A stretch of DNA of 64,000 nucleotides from Cymbomonas tetramitiformis (lineage: Eukaryota > Chlorophyta > Pyramimonadophyceae > Pyramimonadales > Pyramimonadaceae): assembly GCA_001247695.2 (NCBI GenBank), contig LGRX02029273.1, positions 1-64,000 of the forward strand. The letters are read 5' to 3'. A program made the position numbers and the translations under genes. The notes below the pieces were generated by a model, which was not told the origin of the DNA, did no database searches, and saw only the letters and a list, made by a program, of their open reading frames with translations. Each line of letters starts with the position of its first letter. Position 1 is the stretch's first letter. Below, one piece after another: positions 1 to 10,300 of this stretch.

Positions 1-2680
1 ACTTGGTGAATTCTGCAGGGCTGCCATCACATCTAGCCACCCTGGCCCCTGTCTCTGCATCAAAGATGGTCAAGCCCAACCTGTTGGCTGTCCTGATAGG
101 GATAATGTTGCAGTTGGCTCCCGTATCCAGAAGAAGCGCTTTGTACAACATGAGCAGGCCTCCGGAGGCCATCAGCGCCATCCCTTGTGCCAAAGACTCG
201 TTCAGGAGCTTGCATAATACAGGCTGGACCTGTGCCATGGCAGTGAGCTGTTCCTCTGTAAGACCACTGAGCATCTTCTTCTTCAATAGCTCGTACGCCT
301 TGGCCTCCATGGTCCCTGCGTGCAGCTCGCCCCTCTCGCTGAAGTCTCTCACCCCGTAGCTCTCCTGGACGGTGGCCGCTGCAGCGGTTACATGCACCGT
401 CGTCCTCCCCTTCCTGGGCTGCTCCACCATGTCCTCCGGCATCTCGTCCAGAGGAACCTCTTCTTCGTCACTGTCGTCGCCCGACTCCATGCCCGGGCAA
501 TCGTCATCATCGTCACTGTCGTCGCCCGACTCCATGCCTGGGCAGTCGTCATCCTCATCGCTGATGTCCTGGCAGTCTGCTGCTGAGGCTGTCGGCACGG
601 GGAGCTGGTTGTTCTCAGCCAGTTCCACCAAGGTCTCCACACCCCTTGGAGCTGTTATTCGACCTTCTGCTACGAGTCCAGCAGCTAGCTTGCGGAAAGC
701 TGCTCCCAGGCTCTTGATCACGGAGGCCATGAGCTGCACCTTCCTCTGCATCTCGTCCGCCGCAGGCGCCATGGGCACCTGTGCGTCTGCCTCGTACTCC
801 TCGGGTGTCTTCACCGGGAAGCCCCTCATGCGCTGGGTACTTCCCAGGGCTACTGCTGGAGCCGCCGTGAGTTCAGACTCCGCACTCTTGCACAGCGTCT
901 CGGGGAGTGCCCCCAGACCCAAGGTGCTGAGGGCGCTCGAGAGCTCCTCTTCGCCCATCTCCTCGGCCATGGCTGTGAGTAACTCGGTTGGAGGGCCAGA
1001 CGACACTCCTACCCCTGCGCTGCCATGGTGGTGCGCGCGTGCATCGACGGTGTGAGTCTCCCTCTCCGCGACGTGCGCTGCGACTAGCTCCTCGTCGGAG
1101 CCCTCATCCTCGGACAGCACCTGCGACTTCACACTGCCCGCACGACTGGCAGTCTTCCTAGCAGCCACCATGCCCTGGTACTCTGCCTTCAACGCCTCGG
1201 GATTGCCAGTGGCGCTCTTCTGCTTGTCCTCCGTTGACTGTTTGGCTCTGTACTTGTCTTTCTCGTCGTTGGACAGCTGCTGCCAGTCCGTCACCAGGAT
1301 GCCCCAGTCAGAGTTCTTGAAGCGGTTCTTCAGATTGTACATGCGCAGGGCGGCGTTCTCCGCGTCCCACCACTTGCTGGAACCAAGCCTGCTCTCGTGG
1401 AATCCAGCAGGCATCTTGACGTGTTTATAACCACTCCTGCACTGCTCGGGATCGGACTCATGCCAGCCCCCCCCAAAGCAGCGCAAGCACTTGGGCTTGT
1501 CGTTCGTACGCACGCCCTCTGCTGGCGGTGGCGTCTTGTTGTAGGAGGCCTTCTTAGCTCTTTCGGCCACATTCACCTCCTTCTTCATCTTCTTAGAAGG
1601 TGATGTATCTACCTTCTTGCTGCTCTCCGGTTCGCCTGACTGCGCCACCTCAGAGGACTCAATCTTCTTGATCGAGTTCTTTATGGCCTTGAGGTCAAGG
1701 CCATGCTGTCGCGCCTCCCAGGTGGAGTACTGGCAGCCACATCGTCTGGTGATCTCCTGGAGGAAGGTGAGGATCCAAGACTCTGCATCGCCCTTGAGCT
1801 TGTCTTGAACCTCGACGATGGCCTCCAGGTCCTTCCAGGTCACCCGATTGGGTGGCGGGAACTGTGCCCTCAGTTGCTCCTTCACCCGCGTCTGAAAGAC
1901 CTTGATGCGCAGGTTGTCTACGCAGTCCTCGATGAAGGTGCGCAGCTCTTCATCGCTCAACACCTTCCCAGTGTTGAGCTGCATTTCCCTGCGTTGGCAC
2001 ATCTTCATGTAGGTCAGCCCATCCTGCCCCACCTCCTGTGGCTTCTGTGTCAACAGATCCACTTTCTCTTGAGTCCCTTTCATCATGAACTTCTTATTGT
2101 CAAGGGCAGCGATGAAGCCCCTGAGCGCGTAGAAGTACTGGGTATCACGGGTGCCATCACGTCCCGTCAAGCCTTTCAGGGAGGTTCCATCAGTCAGATA
2201 TTCGTCGGAAACCTCCCCTTGGGTGTCTTGGTTCGTCACCGGCCTCGCTATCACCCACGTGGTGCCAGTGTTCATCTCATTGAAAGGGGGCCTAGCGCAC
2301 GGAATGGTACCCTCGAGTGGGCCATGCTCGCTAGTGTCCTTTAGGACTCGGTCCATGTTGGAGGCCACTACCCCCCCTCTTTCATAGTTCTCGCGCCACC
2401 AGCTGAGAGCTTGTGAGTTCTCTCCAGCCAGACACGCAGGGACGATGTCCCACAGATATTCAACGTCAGGGGGAGTCTCTCTCAGGGTCTTCATCTGTGC
2501 TTCGGTGAGAGTGCCAGCCCCGGACCTGAGCCTCCTCCTGACGTTGGCGTTGTGCTGCCGTACGAAATTCTCGCACATGTCGGCGAACTCCCTCAGGAAC
2601 TTGGGCCGATCTTCTTCCTTGGTGCCCGTGTAGTTGGGCAGCGTACCAAGGTTGACGCGAGCGGAGTCAGTGTACTCCAT
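1..2680 (-). CDS. Gag-protease polyprotein of Ty3/gypsy-like element (partial)
   Basis: Read on the minus strand from the first in-frame ATG at 2678-2680, the frame aligns codon by codon with the right-hand copy and I found no stop or shift in the parts I compared. Order: a Gag core starting MEYTDSARVN; a zinc-knuckle-like stretch KCLRCFGGGW-H-x6-C; an acidic region in which the segment CPGMESGDDS is repeated; then an aspartic protease beginning with the catalytic DTG at bases 119-127. Gag and protease are in one frame here. The reading frame stays conserved for about 230 nt upstream of this ATG in both copies, back to a TGA, so the true start may be a non-AUG codon or lie in an upstream exon. 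The left copy keeps PPDVEYLWD where the right copy has a stop. RT and later domains would lie beyond the window. Confidence 0.8.
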   Translation of the reverse strand, partial: MEYTDSARVNLGTLPNYTGTKEEDRPKFLREFADMCENFVRQHNANVRRRLRSGAGTLTEAQMKTLRETPPDVEYLWDIVPACLAGENSQALSWWRENYERGGVVASNMDRVLKDTSEHGPLEGTIPCARPPFNEMNTGTTWVIARPVTNQDTQGEVSDEYLTDGTSLKGLTGRDGTRDTQYFYALRGFIAALDNKKFMMKGTQEKVDLLTQKPQEVGQDGLTYMKMCQRREMQLNTGKVLSDEELRTFIEDCVDNLRIKVFQTRVKEQLRAQFPPPNRVTWKDLEAIVEVQDKLKGDAESWILTFLQEITRRCGCQYSTWEARQHGLDLKAIKNSIKKIESSEVAQSGEPESSKKVDTSPSKKMKKEVNVAERAKKASYNKTPPPAEGVRTNDKPKCLRCFGGGWHESDPEQCRSGYKHVKMPAGFHESRLGSSKWWDAENAALRMYNLKNRFKNSDWGILVTDWQQLSNDEKDKYRAKQSTEDKQKSATGNPEALKAEYQGMVAARKTASRAGSVKSQVLSEDEGSDEELVAAHVAERETHTVDARAHHHGSAGVGVSSGPPTELLTAMAEEMGEEELSSALSTLGLGALPETLCKSAESELTAAPAVALGSTQRMRGFPVKTPEEYEADAQVPMAPAADEMQRKVQLMASVIKSLGAAFRKLAAGLVAEGRITAPRGVETLVELAENNQLPVPTASAADCQDISDEDDDCPGMESGDDSDDDDDCPGMESGDDSDEEEVPLDEMPEDMVEQPRKGRTTVHVTAAAATVQESYGVRDFSERGELHAGTMEAKAYELLKKKMLSGLTEEQLTAMAQVQPVLCKLLNESLAQGMALMASGGLLMLYKALLLDTGANCNIIPIRTANRLGLTIFDAETGARVARCDGSPAEFTK

Positions 2681-3956
2681 GTCTTCCTCAAAGATTACTA
2701 ACGGCCCCTGGGCCTGGGCTTGCAGTTGTGCTGGTGCTTGTGCCTCAGGCTGTACTAGTACTTGGGCCTCAGGCTGGCCACCGGCAGCCCCTTCCTCTCC
2801 TTCCAGCTCTGTAAAGTGCTGGCTCACTCGTATCGCTCTCTGGGCACGCCTCTCTGCCCTTTGCTGCTCCTGACGGTCAGTCTTGGATTCCGTTGCTACC
2901 TTCCCGGTGGAGAAGAGATACTGGTGTGAAGGCTCTTTTCACTCCACACTTCCCAGCTTACCAGTACGGATGAATCCGTCCCTGGCCTCACCTTTCAGTG
3001 CTTCGCTCTAAGTAGCAATCACTGCCAGGATAATCTCGTCCACGACTGGTGAGCAAGGTTCCATCTGTGACCCGGTCTTATACTGGCTCTTCCAGATGTC
3101 CAGCAAGGTTGCCTCTGCCCTCAGTGTCTCTGGTCCACGCAGTAAGTCAGCAGAACGCCAGCATGGGTCAAGTGGCTACAAAGAATGCTGTCGTGATGGT
3201 GCCCACTTACAGTCCTGTTTCGCTCCACGCCTTCAGGCGTACCAGTACGGATGAATCCGTCCCTGGCTTTACCGTCTGGTGCTTTGCTCCAGCAGGATGT
3301 CACTCCCCGAAATAGCCCAGCACATAATTCTCAACGCTGCAGTCATGGTACACAATTGGCAACCGGTTCCGCTCTGATCGCTGTCGCTGTACTTTGCAAG
3401 ACTGGTGAACTTCGAGTGCCGCAGCAGCCTGCTTCCCTCAACCTCTTCCAAGGCTTACCAGTACGGATAAATCCGTCCCTGGCATCACCATTCAGAGGTC
3501 TCGTTCTTCAGGACTGCTGTTGAACTCTCAGCATTACAGACGACATGTCTGTAATATGGCACATTTTTGTTTTGAAAAAGACTGTTAATTACAGTTCTGA
3601 CGCTGTCGCACAAGGACAAGTCCACAAATGTATATCTTTACAAGCAGAAGAATACTGTATCTTACGAATTATCTCATAACACTGCTGTTTTCGCGGTCTT
3701 AAGCGAGTCCTGGCTATTTTCGGAATCACTGTTACGAAGGCAAAACAAAAATGAGCGTCTGGCTCACCCTGCTACGCCGCCCTACATATTCTCGCTATCT
3801 CCAAACAAGTGTAACACCCATCCGTATTTCCGTATCTCGTCACTGTCATAACTCCTCGCGCGTGTCGTACTGCGCGTGTCATACGTTCGTCACAGAGACT
3901 GCTACAGCAAGTGTCACAACCCGGCTGAGGTACACGATAAGCCGTGGTTTGTGACA
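2681..3956 (-). repeat. LTR and leader of the left Ty3/gypsy-like element
   Basis: Compared with 52686-53943 on the other strand, this stretch matches through most of its length, including the outer end TGTCACAAACCACGG and the run before the Gag frame. It starts with TG on the minus strand, as an LTR should. The inner LTR boundary and primer-binding site could not be placed because only one LTR of each copy lies in the window. Confidence 0.6.
2946..3510 (-). repeat. Three spaced copies of a hairpin motif in the element leader
   Basis: On the minus strand the core CCAGGGACGGATnnATCCGTACTGG occurs near 3455-3485, 3238-3272 and 2957-2987. Each core pairs ACGGAT with ATCCGT and CCAG with CTGG around a short asymmetric bulge. 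Flanking bases (AGCGAAGCAC-like before, GAAAC-like after) are also shared, and the middle copy has an extra ACGCC-TGAA-GGCGT hairpin. The right element carries the same three copies at nearly the same spacing. Confidence 0.75.
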
Positions 3957-4106
3957 TCCACCATGGCAGTGGCAACCGTGGTATAACACTCGCGGCTACG
4001 GCATTCTTACGTACGAAGCCTTAACCGAGCTGAGCAGTGACTTGCTGCGGCATGAAGACGGAAGGTGTCCGTTTTGTTTTCGCAGCTTTAGAATATGCAG
4101 CTTAGC

Positions 4107-4213
4107 TATACAAACGATATATACCCGAGATGAGTGACACAGGCTGACCACCGAAGATGACATACAGGAATGACACTAGACTGTACGAACTAGTCGTAGC
4201 GTCAATTCCAGCA
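4107..4213 (-). repeat. LTR-like direct repeat (3' copy on the minus strand)
   Basis: 107 bp, identical to 5775-5881. On the minus strand it starts TGCTGGAATTGACGC. Confidence 0.75.
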
Positions 4214-4662
4214 CACCGCCTCATCTGAGGTGGACCAGCTAGTGACACTCACCACCCTAGCTACTAGAGTTTACAGATAAATGTCAAGATGTTAAACTCT
4301 AGGAAGCTAGTCAAAGTCACAGGTGGCAAGATGAATGTACAGGCTAGCAAAATAATATTGCTAAGCCTAGGAAACTGCTAGTACCAATTCGGTCTGCTAA
4401 GATAAATTCTCTGCCAGCTAGTGGTGGGTGAACCCACAATCCTCGCCTGTCTGCATGTGATGGAGAATGTAAAAATAAGTCTGCCTGTCGGTTTAGCTTT
4501 TAGCTTGCTGCGAACTGAAAAGGCCTCTTGCCTGTAAATGGCTCGTCTTAATTGTGAAAAGCTGCCCGCAAGTGGTGAGACATAAAACAACATCCTTCAG
4601 CCCAAAACTATAGCAAGTGGTGGAGAATGCAAGAGGGAACACCGCCTGTCTGTTTAAAGAAA

Positions 4663-5481
4663 TCAATAGTAGCCATCACCAGAATCGTAACCAGCATCTT
4701 CCTCGTAATAAGTGTCTTCATCATAAAAACTAGCACCACCAATTTCGTCGGAATCGTGGACCCCTGCCTCCCAGGCAGCCCACTCCTCTGCGGTGTAGAC
4801 ATCCTCGTCGCTCATTGCAGGCTCATCTATAAAAGAAACCGTGCCAACATGAAACTCGCTCTGCGGTAAAAATTCCTCCCCAAGTGGGGGCTCCAAAACT
4901 CCGCCATAAGATCCTCCTTGAAAACCTGTGTCCAGAGAATAATCTTGTTCCAATTGATCGGGCGAAAAATGCGGAGCGGCCAAGTGGCCATCTTGCTCCT
5001 CTTCCTCCTCACAACTGTCGCTGGAATCATCGAAATACCCAAGTGGGTACTCCGATTCGTCCTCATCCTCACTAGTCAAATACACTTCATAATCTCGCCG
5101 CCCAGAGCCCATATAGGAAGCTGCAACTGGAGGTGCATGAATGTAATGAACTTCGGTTACCACAGGAGGGGCCTGTGGCACAATGTCTCTTGCCCTAGCA
5201 ATACTAGGCAAGGGTCTCGTGGTCGAACCAACGGTCTCGGCTGAGACACCACCAACTTGTGGCTCACTAGCCACCAAGATGTTCAAAACAATCGGAAAAT
5301 TCTCGGTCGAAACTGTCGAAATCTGAGCTGCCTCACGGAAATGCGAAATGGCTAAATGCATGGATGTGCACAAAGAGATGAGCTGTGATCTTTTGAGAGC
5401 TTGCACTCTCGCAAATCCAGAGTCAACCGATGCCAAAAGAGCCAGGAGCTCTCCACTCGAAGAAATCTGTTGTGAATCCAT
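4663..5481 (-). CDS. Acidic ORF inside TRIM-like element, function unknown
   Basis: A 272-residue frame starting at the ATG at 5479-5481 (minus strand). I do not recognise a family. The N-terminal third (MDSQQISSSGELLALLAS...) looks helical. The rest is strongly acidic and tyrosine/serine-rich, with runs such as TSEDEDESEYPLG, DSSDSCEEEEEQDG and a C-terminal YDEDTYYEEDAGYDSGDGYY. There is no zinc knuckle, protease or RT motif. Its place between two LTR-like repeats, about 290 bp inside the 5' one, suggests a Gag-like or accessory product of the element. Because the region is tightly bounded by identical repeats I infer it travels with the element, but I cannot show that it is expressed. Confidence 0.45.
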   Translation of the reverse strand: MDSQQISSSGELLALLASVDSGFARVQALKRSQLISLCTSMHLAISHFREAAQISTVSTENFPIVLNILVASEPQVGGVSAETVGSTTRPLPSIARARDIVPQAPPVVTEVHYIHAPPVAASYMGSGRRDYEVYLTSEDEDESEYPLGYFDDSSDSCEEEEEQDGHLAAPHFSPDQLEQDYSLDTGFQGGSYGGVLEPPLGEEFLPQSEFHVGTVSFIDEPAMSDEDVYTAEEWAAWEAGVHDSDEIGGASFYDEDTYYEEDAGYDSGDGYY

Positions 5482-5774
5482 CAAAGAAAACGAGATCTAA
5501 CAATGAAATAACGTAACAAAAATCGTAGGAGTCCACCCCGTCGTAATCGCCCAAAGCCGTAAGCAGCCGCCTCCAGAAAATACGTAGAATACGCTCTAAA
5601 GCGTCCCACAAGGCGTGGAGACGCTCAACCGAAAGATAGGGCGGAAATAAAATAAAATTCTACGCTAAAATTCAGTTCACGCGAACGTGAGAGGGACCAT
5701 AACCTGCTAGAAACAGCTGAACAGGCAGTGGGGACCCGCTGCCGACGGTGAAACAACGGATCACTAAACTCGGA

Positions 5775-5881
5775 TATACAAACGATATATACCCGAGATG
5801 AGTGACACAGGCTGACCACCGAAGATGACATACAGGAATGACACTAGACTGTACGAACTAGTCGTAGCGTCAATTCCAGCA
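5775..5881 (-). repeat. LTR-like direct repeat (5' copy on the minus strand)
   Basis: 107 bp, identical to 4107-4213. It lies upstream of the minus-strand ORF, as a 5' LTR would. Confidence 0.75.
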
Positions 5882-7340
5882 TTGGTGTCACGTCACGGAG
5901 TCGACAGTCGGCATACGGCAGTCGGTCACCAGTTTATAGAATGACATTTCCCCATTTTGCCCTCCCCGACATGACGTAGATCGCGGTACGGTGATATAAA
6001 TATATGTTGTAACGCAGGTGGCAACACGACAACTCGGCAAGACTAAGATGAATAGCATAAAGTACTTAGGTGTTTTGTGCAATGCATTGGCAGTCAAGGC
6101 GGTGAGACACGGTGCAAGTGACACGGCTGTCCGAAGGGGGAAAGCAGGAGGCAGACGCCCCCCCCCATTTTTGGGGGGGGGGGAAGTCTCACTCCCCATG
6201 ACTCGTTATAGATTCCTGAGGACGTCAAGCAATTTCGCCATAAAGTCTAAAATCAATAATAAATAATAATAATAGCGAAGCCTTCGGAACGATCTACAAG
6301 ACGGTATGTTCCCCTCATCGACACAACTGTCTGCTAGAGCAGGAGCGGCGTTTTCACCGTTTCCATCAATGAGCCCGATCGGAAAAGCTCACACGACAAT
6401 GACTTCGGAACAACATTCTCGATCTACCCAGTGCGGTTAATATTTCTCACGGGAAGACTGGCTCACACCCCCCCCATAAGGTTGGGTAGACGAGCAGCCT
6501 CTTCTGTCACCCCTCGCCCCGAGGTGCCACGTCAGCAGTCACCATCTTGCAGTTCCCTCCGATAATAAAACACACACAATATTCTATTATCTCATCTTAG
6601 CCTTCGCTTCTGCAACGTCCGACTGTTTCCGCTGTTCTTGGCTTGACTAATATATGATATATATTGTATATATATTAGTCCTTTCATCAATTTCACGTTT
6701 TCACCCCGCGGCTGAATGAATGCCTACAAGTGACCATACATCATCACGTGTGACACAGTCGACCGTCTTCGGTGTTGAGTGCAGGCCATGCCCAGGGAGT
6801 CCGCAGTCTTTTAGGAGAAGAGTGTTCCTAGAGCTACAACAGTGACTAAGTGAGTACAACAGTGTCCATGTCCCACCAATTCTGGGGGGTGGACACTGGA
6901 CAGGCGAGGGGGTGGACCGTCTGTGATAGAGTTTTCCAGTTTATAGGCATCTGGATCTGCAGAATCCCCTAAAAAGGGGTCAAAAAAGAGGTAGAAATCA
7001 CTAAAAAAAACGATCTTCCCCTCGGAATCACACACGGGCATTATATATATCCATGATCAGACTGATCTAACGGTCATTTTGATACCCTAAATTCACGATC
7101 GGACGACATCGATTTTTCGGTTGGCCTCTCTCTGGATGGCCTGCTCCAGCGTCAGCGACAGCGACATTCGATTGCACATTGACATACATAGGGCTCTACA
7201 GTAGACATTCCCATTCGATTGGATTGCCATTCCAGATTCCGATTCCTGCGAAAGCAAATTAGAAAGTTTTTTGGCGAGGACGAGAGTAATCTGAAGCTCT
7301 CTTGAGAAAACAGCGCAATCTTTGTGGTCTTGCAGTAAAG
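5882..7340. other. Intergenic region upstream of RTF1
   Basis: No gene recognised. It contains G and C homopolymer runs near 6160-6182 and an AT-rich near-palindrome at about 6644-6685 (ACTAATATATG...TATATATTAGT). A TATATATA run at 7042-7050 lies about 290 bp before the RTF1 start codon. I cannot assign a promoter with confidence. Confidence 0.4.
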
Positions 7341-10300
7341 ATGGATCTGGATGACGAGCTTTTCGCGGTAACATTGCGAGCTTTTTGAATAATTTCATGT
7401 GCGCATTTCGCTTTCAGTTTTCACTCAGCTCTTCTGTTTGGGCGATCGGCAGGCTACGGCTGGTGCGAAACCGAGCAACAAAAAACGGAAAAGTTCGAAG
7501 AGCACGAAGGGGTCCAACTCCAAACGACGCCGCGAACTCAGCGAGTCTGATGAAAGCGAGGTGATCCTTATGCATTTTCAAGCTAACTCCATGTTTGGTG
7601 CCTTTTCACACGAGGCAGTGTGCTTGCGGGGCGTCAATCCCGATGCTTTCTGTATTAACGATTCCGAACACTTCGTTGTTACTACACAGGGTGAAGCAGA
7701 ACTTTCGGAAGAAGAAGTTTCCGAAGGTGATGATGATGATGACGACGACGATGACGAAGACGCTCTGCTTCGTGGCAAGAAAGACGCTTCCAAAGGCGGC
7801 TCCTCGATGCCTCTGAAAAAACGTGTCGCGATGCAAGATGATGATTCCGATGAGGCAAGTGTCTTGGTCACTTCAATGACCTTGGAATACAAGTCCCTTT
7901 GACTTTCCACTATGCGATCCGAACTGAGAGAATTTCTCTTTAGTATCCATTTTGTGCGTTCCTCCTTGGAGCTTGGTTGTGTTCGTACTGCTTCCGACAT
8001 TGGGCAAAGCCAGATCTGCTGAGCATATCCGGCAGGGTAAGGTCAGACCCGGTGTGCTTCACGACTGCACTCATTAATCTTAGCATGCATACCACTCCTT
8101 TCTTCACCCGTTTTTCAGGTAATATTCTCCGTATTTAAGTGATTTTGATAATGTAAACAGGACGACGAAGACCTATTTGAGAGGGAGCTTTACAAAGAGC
8201 TTGGGTACGACCTGCTTATTTTCACACAAATTACCTATTTTCGAATGCTGAAACCAACCCGCTGCGCTTTGTTTTTCACGCATGCTCGTTGTGCCCGGAG
8301 TAAGAGAGAATCCGAACGGCGTTTAGCGCACCACTTACCTTATGAGTCAGTATGGTCCAACACGAAGATATTATGAGGTCTCGATGGTGAACTGCAGAGA
8401 TGGGTTGGGTTCCCTATTTTCCGTGCTGAAGGTTTTGGTTTGTTTGTCTATCGTTAAGGTTTGGCAAAGACTTGTACAAAGACGACGAGGATAAGAACGA
8501 GTTAGCACAAATGACGGAGTTCTACCGTGAGTATGAGCTCGCAGAGCGCGCAGAGAAGCGTGATGCGCTCATAGAACAGCACCAGCTGCGCGAGCGCAAT
8601 CGCCAGCAGGAGGCCGCGTTCGTGGAGTCTACTCAGACTCCCAAAGCTCGGCAAAGTGCAGGCCCCAAACGCACGCAGCCTCAGCGCCGCCAGGTGCATG
8701 CCTTTCGCCTCCGAGATCTTGGCTACCATCTTCTGTCACACCAATCATGTGACCTGCAACCTCTCTTGGCCATATAATCTGCCCCCTCTAAGTTGCGCTC
8801 GAGCTCCCTTCTGCCTGGGGCCCCTCGCCAACCTCTGGTTCCATTCCTTCCGGCGGAAAGGGCATCGATCGTAGTGAGTTCTTGCGCAACGGCGCCTTTG
8901 ATCGTCTGAAACGTCTGGGGCTCCGCCAGTCAGGCCGATCTGTCCTGCCTATGCTGCACTTGTTCCGTTTTCCTGGGCCAACCTTCCTCGGAGCTCAGGC
9001 ATTCCAATCTTTGCAGGAGAGAGAGAAGGACTCCGAGCTCAAGGAGCTCAAAGCCATTCGAGAGAAGAAGGTGGGCGAACCCTCCGGCCCACGATACTTT
9101 ACCGGACGGCCGCCGCTTGAACGTGACCGAGAGCTGACTTAAACGCTTCTCCGGGGGCCGCGAAGCGTTCCCGAGGGGCACAGAGTGCTTTCTAGTGTAC
9201 AAAGCACGTGGATTCAGGTTGGGCTATCCACCAGTCTTCCCGCGGTGTTCCATGCACTTCATACGTTTTTTGTAGGCGGCTCGTTCTTGCCGTGGACACA
9301 AGGGATGTTGGAATGCCAGCCAGCTTTGGAAGGCTTAGAGGAAGGGCTGTGTACTGTGCCATCAGGGCCTGCACAAGCCTCGCCCGACGGCCAGGCCAAG
9401 CCGAGATGACGACGAGGAGGGCTCCAGCGGGGTGAGTTGCCGACTGCTCATACAACCCCTCTAAACTTTTTCTTCTATTCCATACGGTTGAATTCCTGTC
9501 TCACTCTTCGTGGCGCTTGAACTATATCTTAGAGCATTTTGAAGTGAACCTTCACAGAGATTGAAACATAGGGGTTTGAGCCACATCCTGTAGGGTTTGA
9601 ATCATACCTTGCAATCTTCAGCCCGCTATTACAGGAGTTGAGCTACGCCTGGAAGAAGCTTTTCAGGGCTTAGGGAGGTGTCGAGCTCTGGAGAGCGTTC
9701 TCGCATCATTGAGTTTGAACTGCGGGTCTTAGGGTTTGACTTGCACCTCAAAGGGTTTGAGAAGCCTTTGCGGTGCTTCTCACAGGGTTTGCATGTAGCA
9801 CTCTCCAGGGATGAACAACGCTTGTTTGAACTTGCAGCGCTTCTCACAGGGAGTGTATCACACCTCATAGATTCTGCACCTCGCAGGGATCGTATATCGA
9901 GCACTCATACGGGCTGAATTACATCTCACACTATCTCATAGAATCGCACCTGCCGCCCTTTTGCATCTCTCATCTCTACTCTTCATGATCTTCAGCGCCA
10001 GCTCCTGTCAATGCCATGCCGTGCGGACTGTGATCGTCCCCTGCTTACGATTGCTATGCGGAACCCACAAAAACCCCGTGTGACCCTCTCTCTGCCCTTG
10101 TCGCATCTTCCACCCTGGCAAGCCCTTGCAGACTTCCGTCACTTCCCATCTCAGCCCTCTTGCGACTCCCGCCCTCGTCCGCTGGTTGGGCAATTACACC
10201 CAACGTTACAAGTAGCCTCACTGCCATTTTGCCGGACCATCTGAGCCTGGTGTTACGCCTTGCCGCATCCAAACTTGATGTGCCTCCATGTTGTTCACGC

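Larger units (their letters stand above)
1..3956 (-). mobile_element. Ty3/gypsy-like LTR retroelement, 5' part, runs off the left edge
   Basis: The minus strand carries an LTR/leader region (3956 down to about 2681) followed by a gag-protease frame that is still open at base 1. The same order and closely similar sequence are found on the plus strand from 52686, where RT and RNase H follow, so this is another copy of that element in opposite orientation. The outer end reads TGTCACAAACC on the minus strand, matching the start of the right copy at 52686. The other LTR lies outside the window, so no target duplication can be checked. Confidence 0.85.
4107..5881 (-). mobile_element. Small LTR (TRIM-like) element with one acidic ORF
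   Basis: Two identical 107-bp direct repeats (4107-4213 and 5775-5881) flank 1.56 kb holding one ORF on the minus strand. Read on the minus strand the repeat begins TGCTGGAATTG, like the start of the LTR at 45608. A GGTGTGCTGG junction preceded by a short palindrome precedes it at 4211-4233. No target duplication is evident, and the repeat does not end in CA, so boundaries may be slightly off. The size and the lack of pol suggest a non-autonomous element. Identical repeats suggest recent movement or conversion. Confidence 0.65.

Noticed and set aside
372..1055. Plus-strand ORFs at 3-2873
   Set aside because: They are shadows of the minus-strand Gag-protease frame, which aligns with the right copy.
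7093..7398. Minus-strand 101-residue ORF upstream of RTF1
   Set aside because: It overlaps RTF1 exon 1 on the opposite strand and resembles no family; there is no support for a divergent gene.
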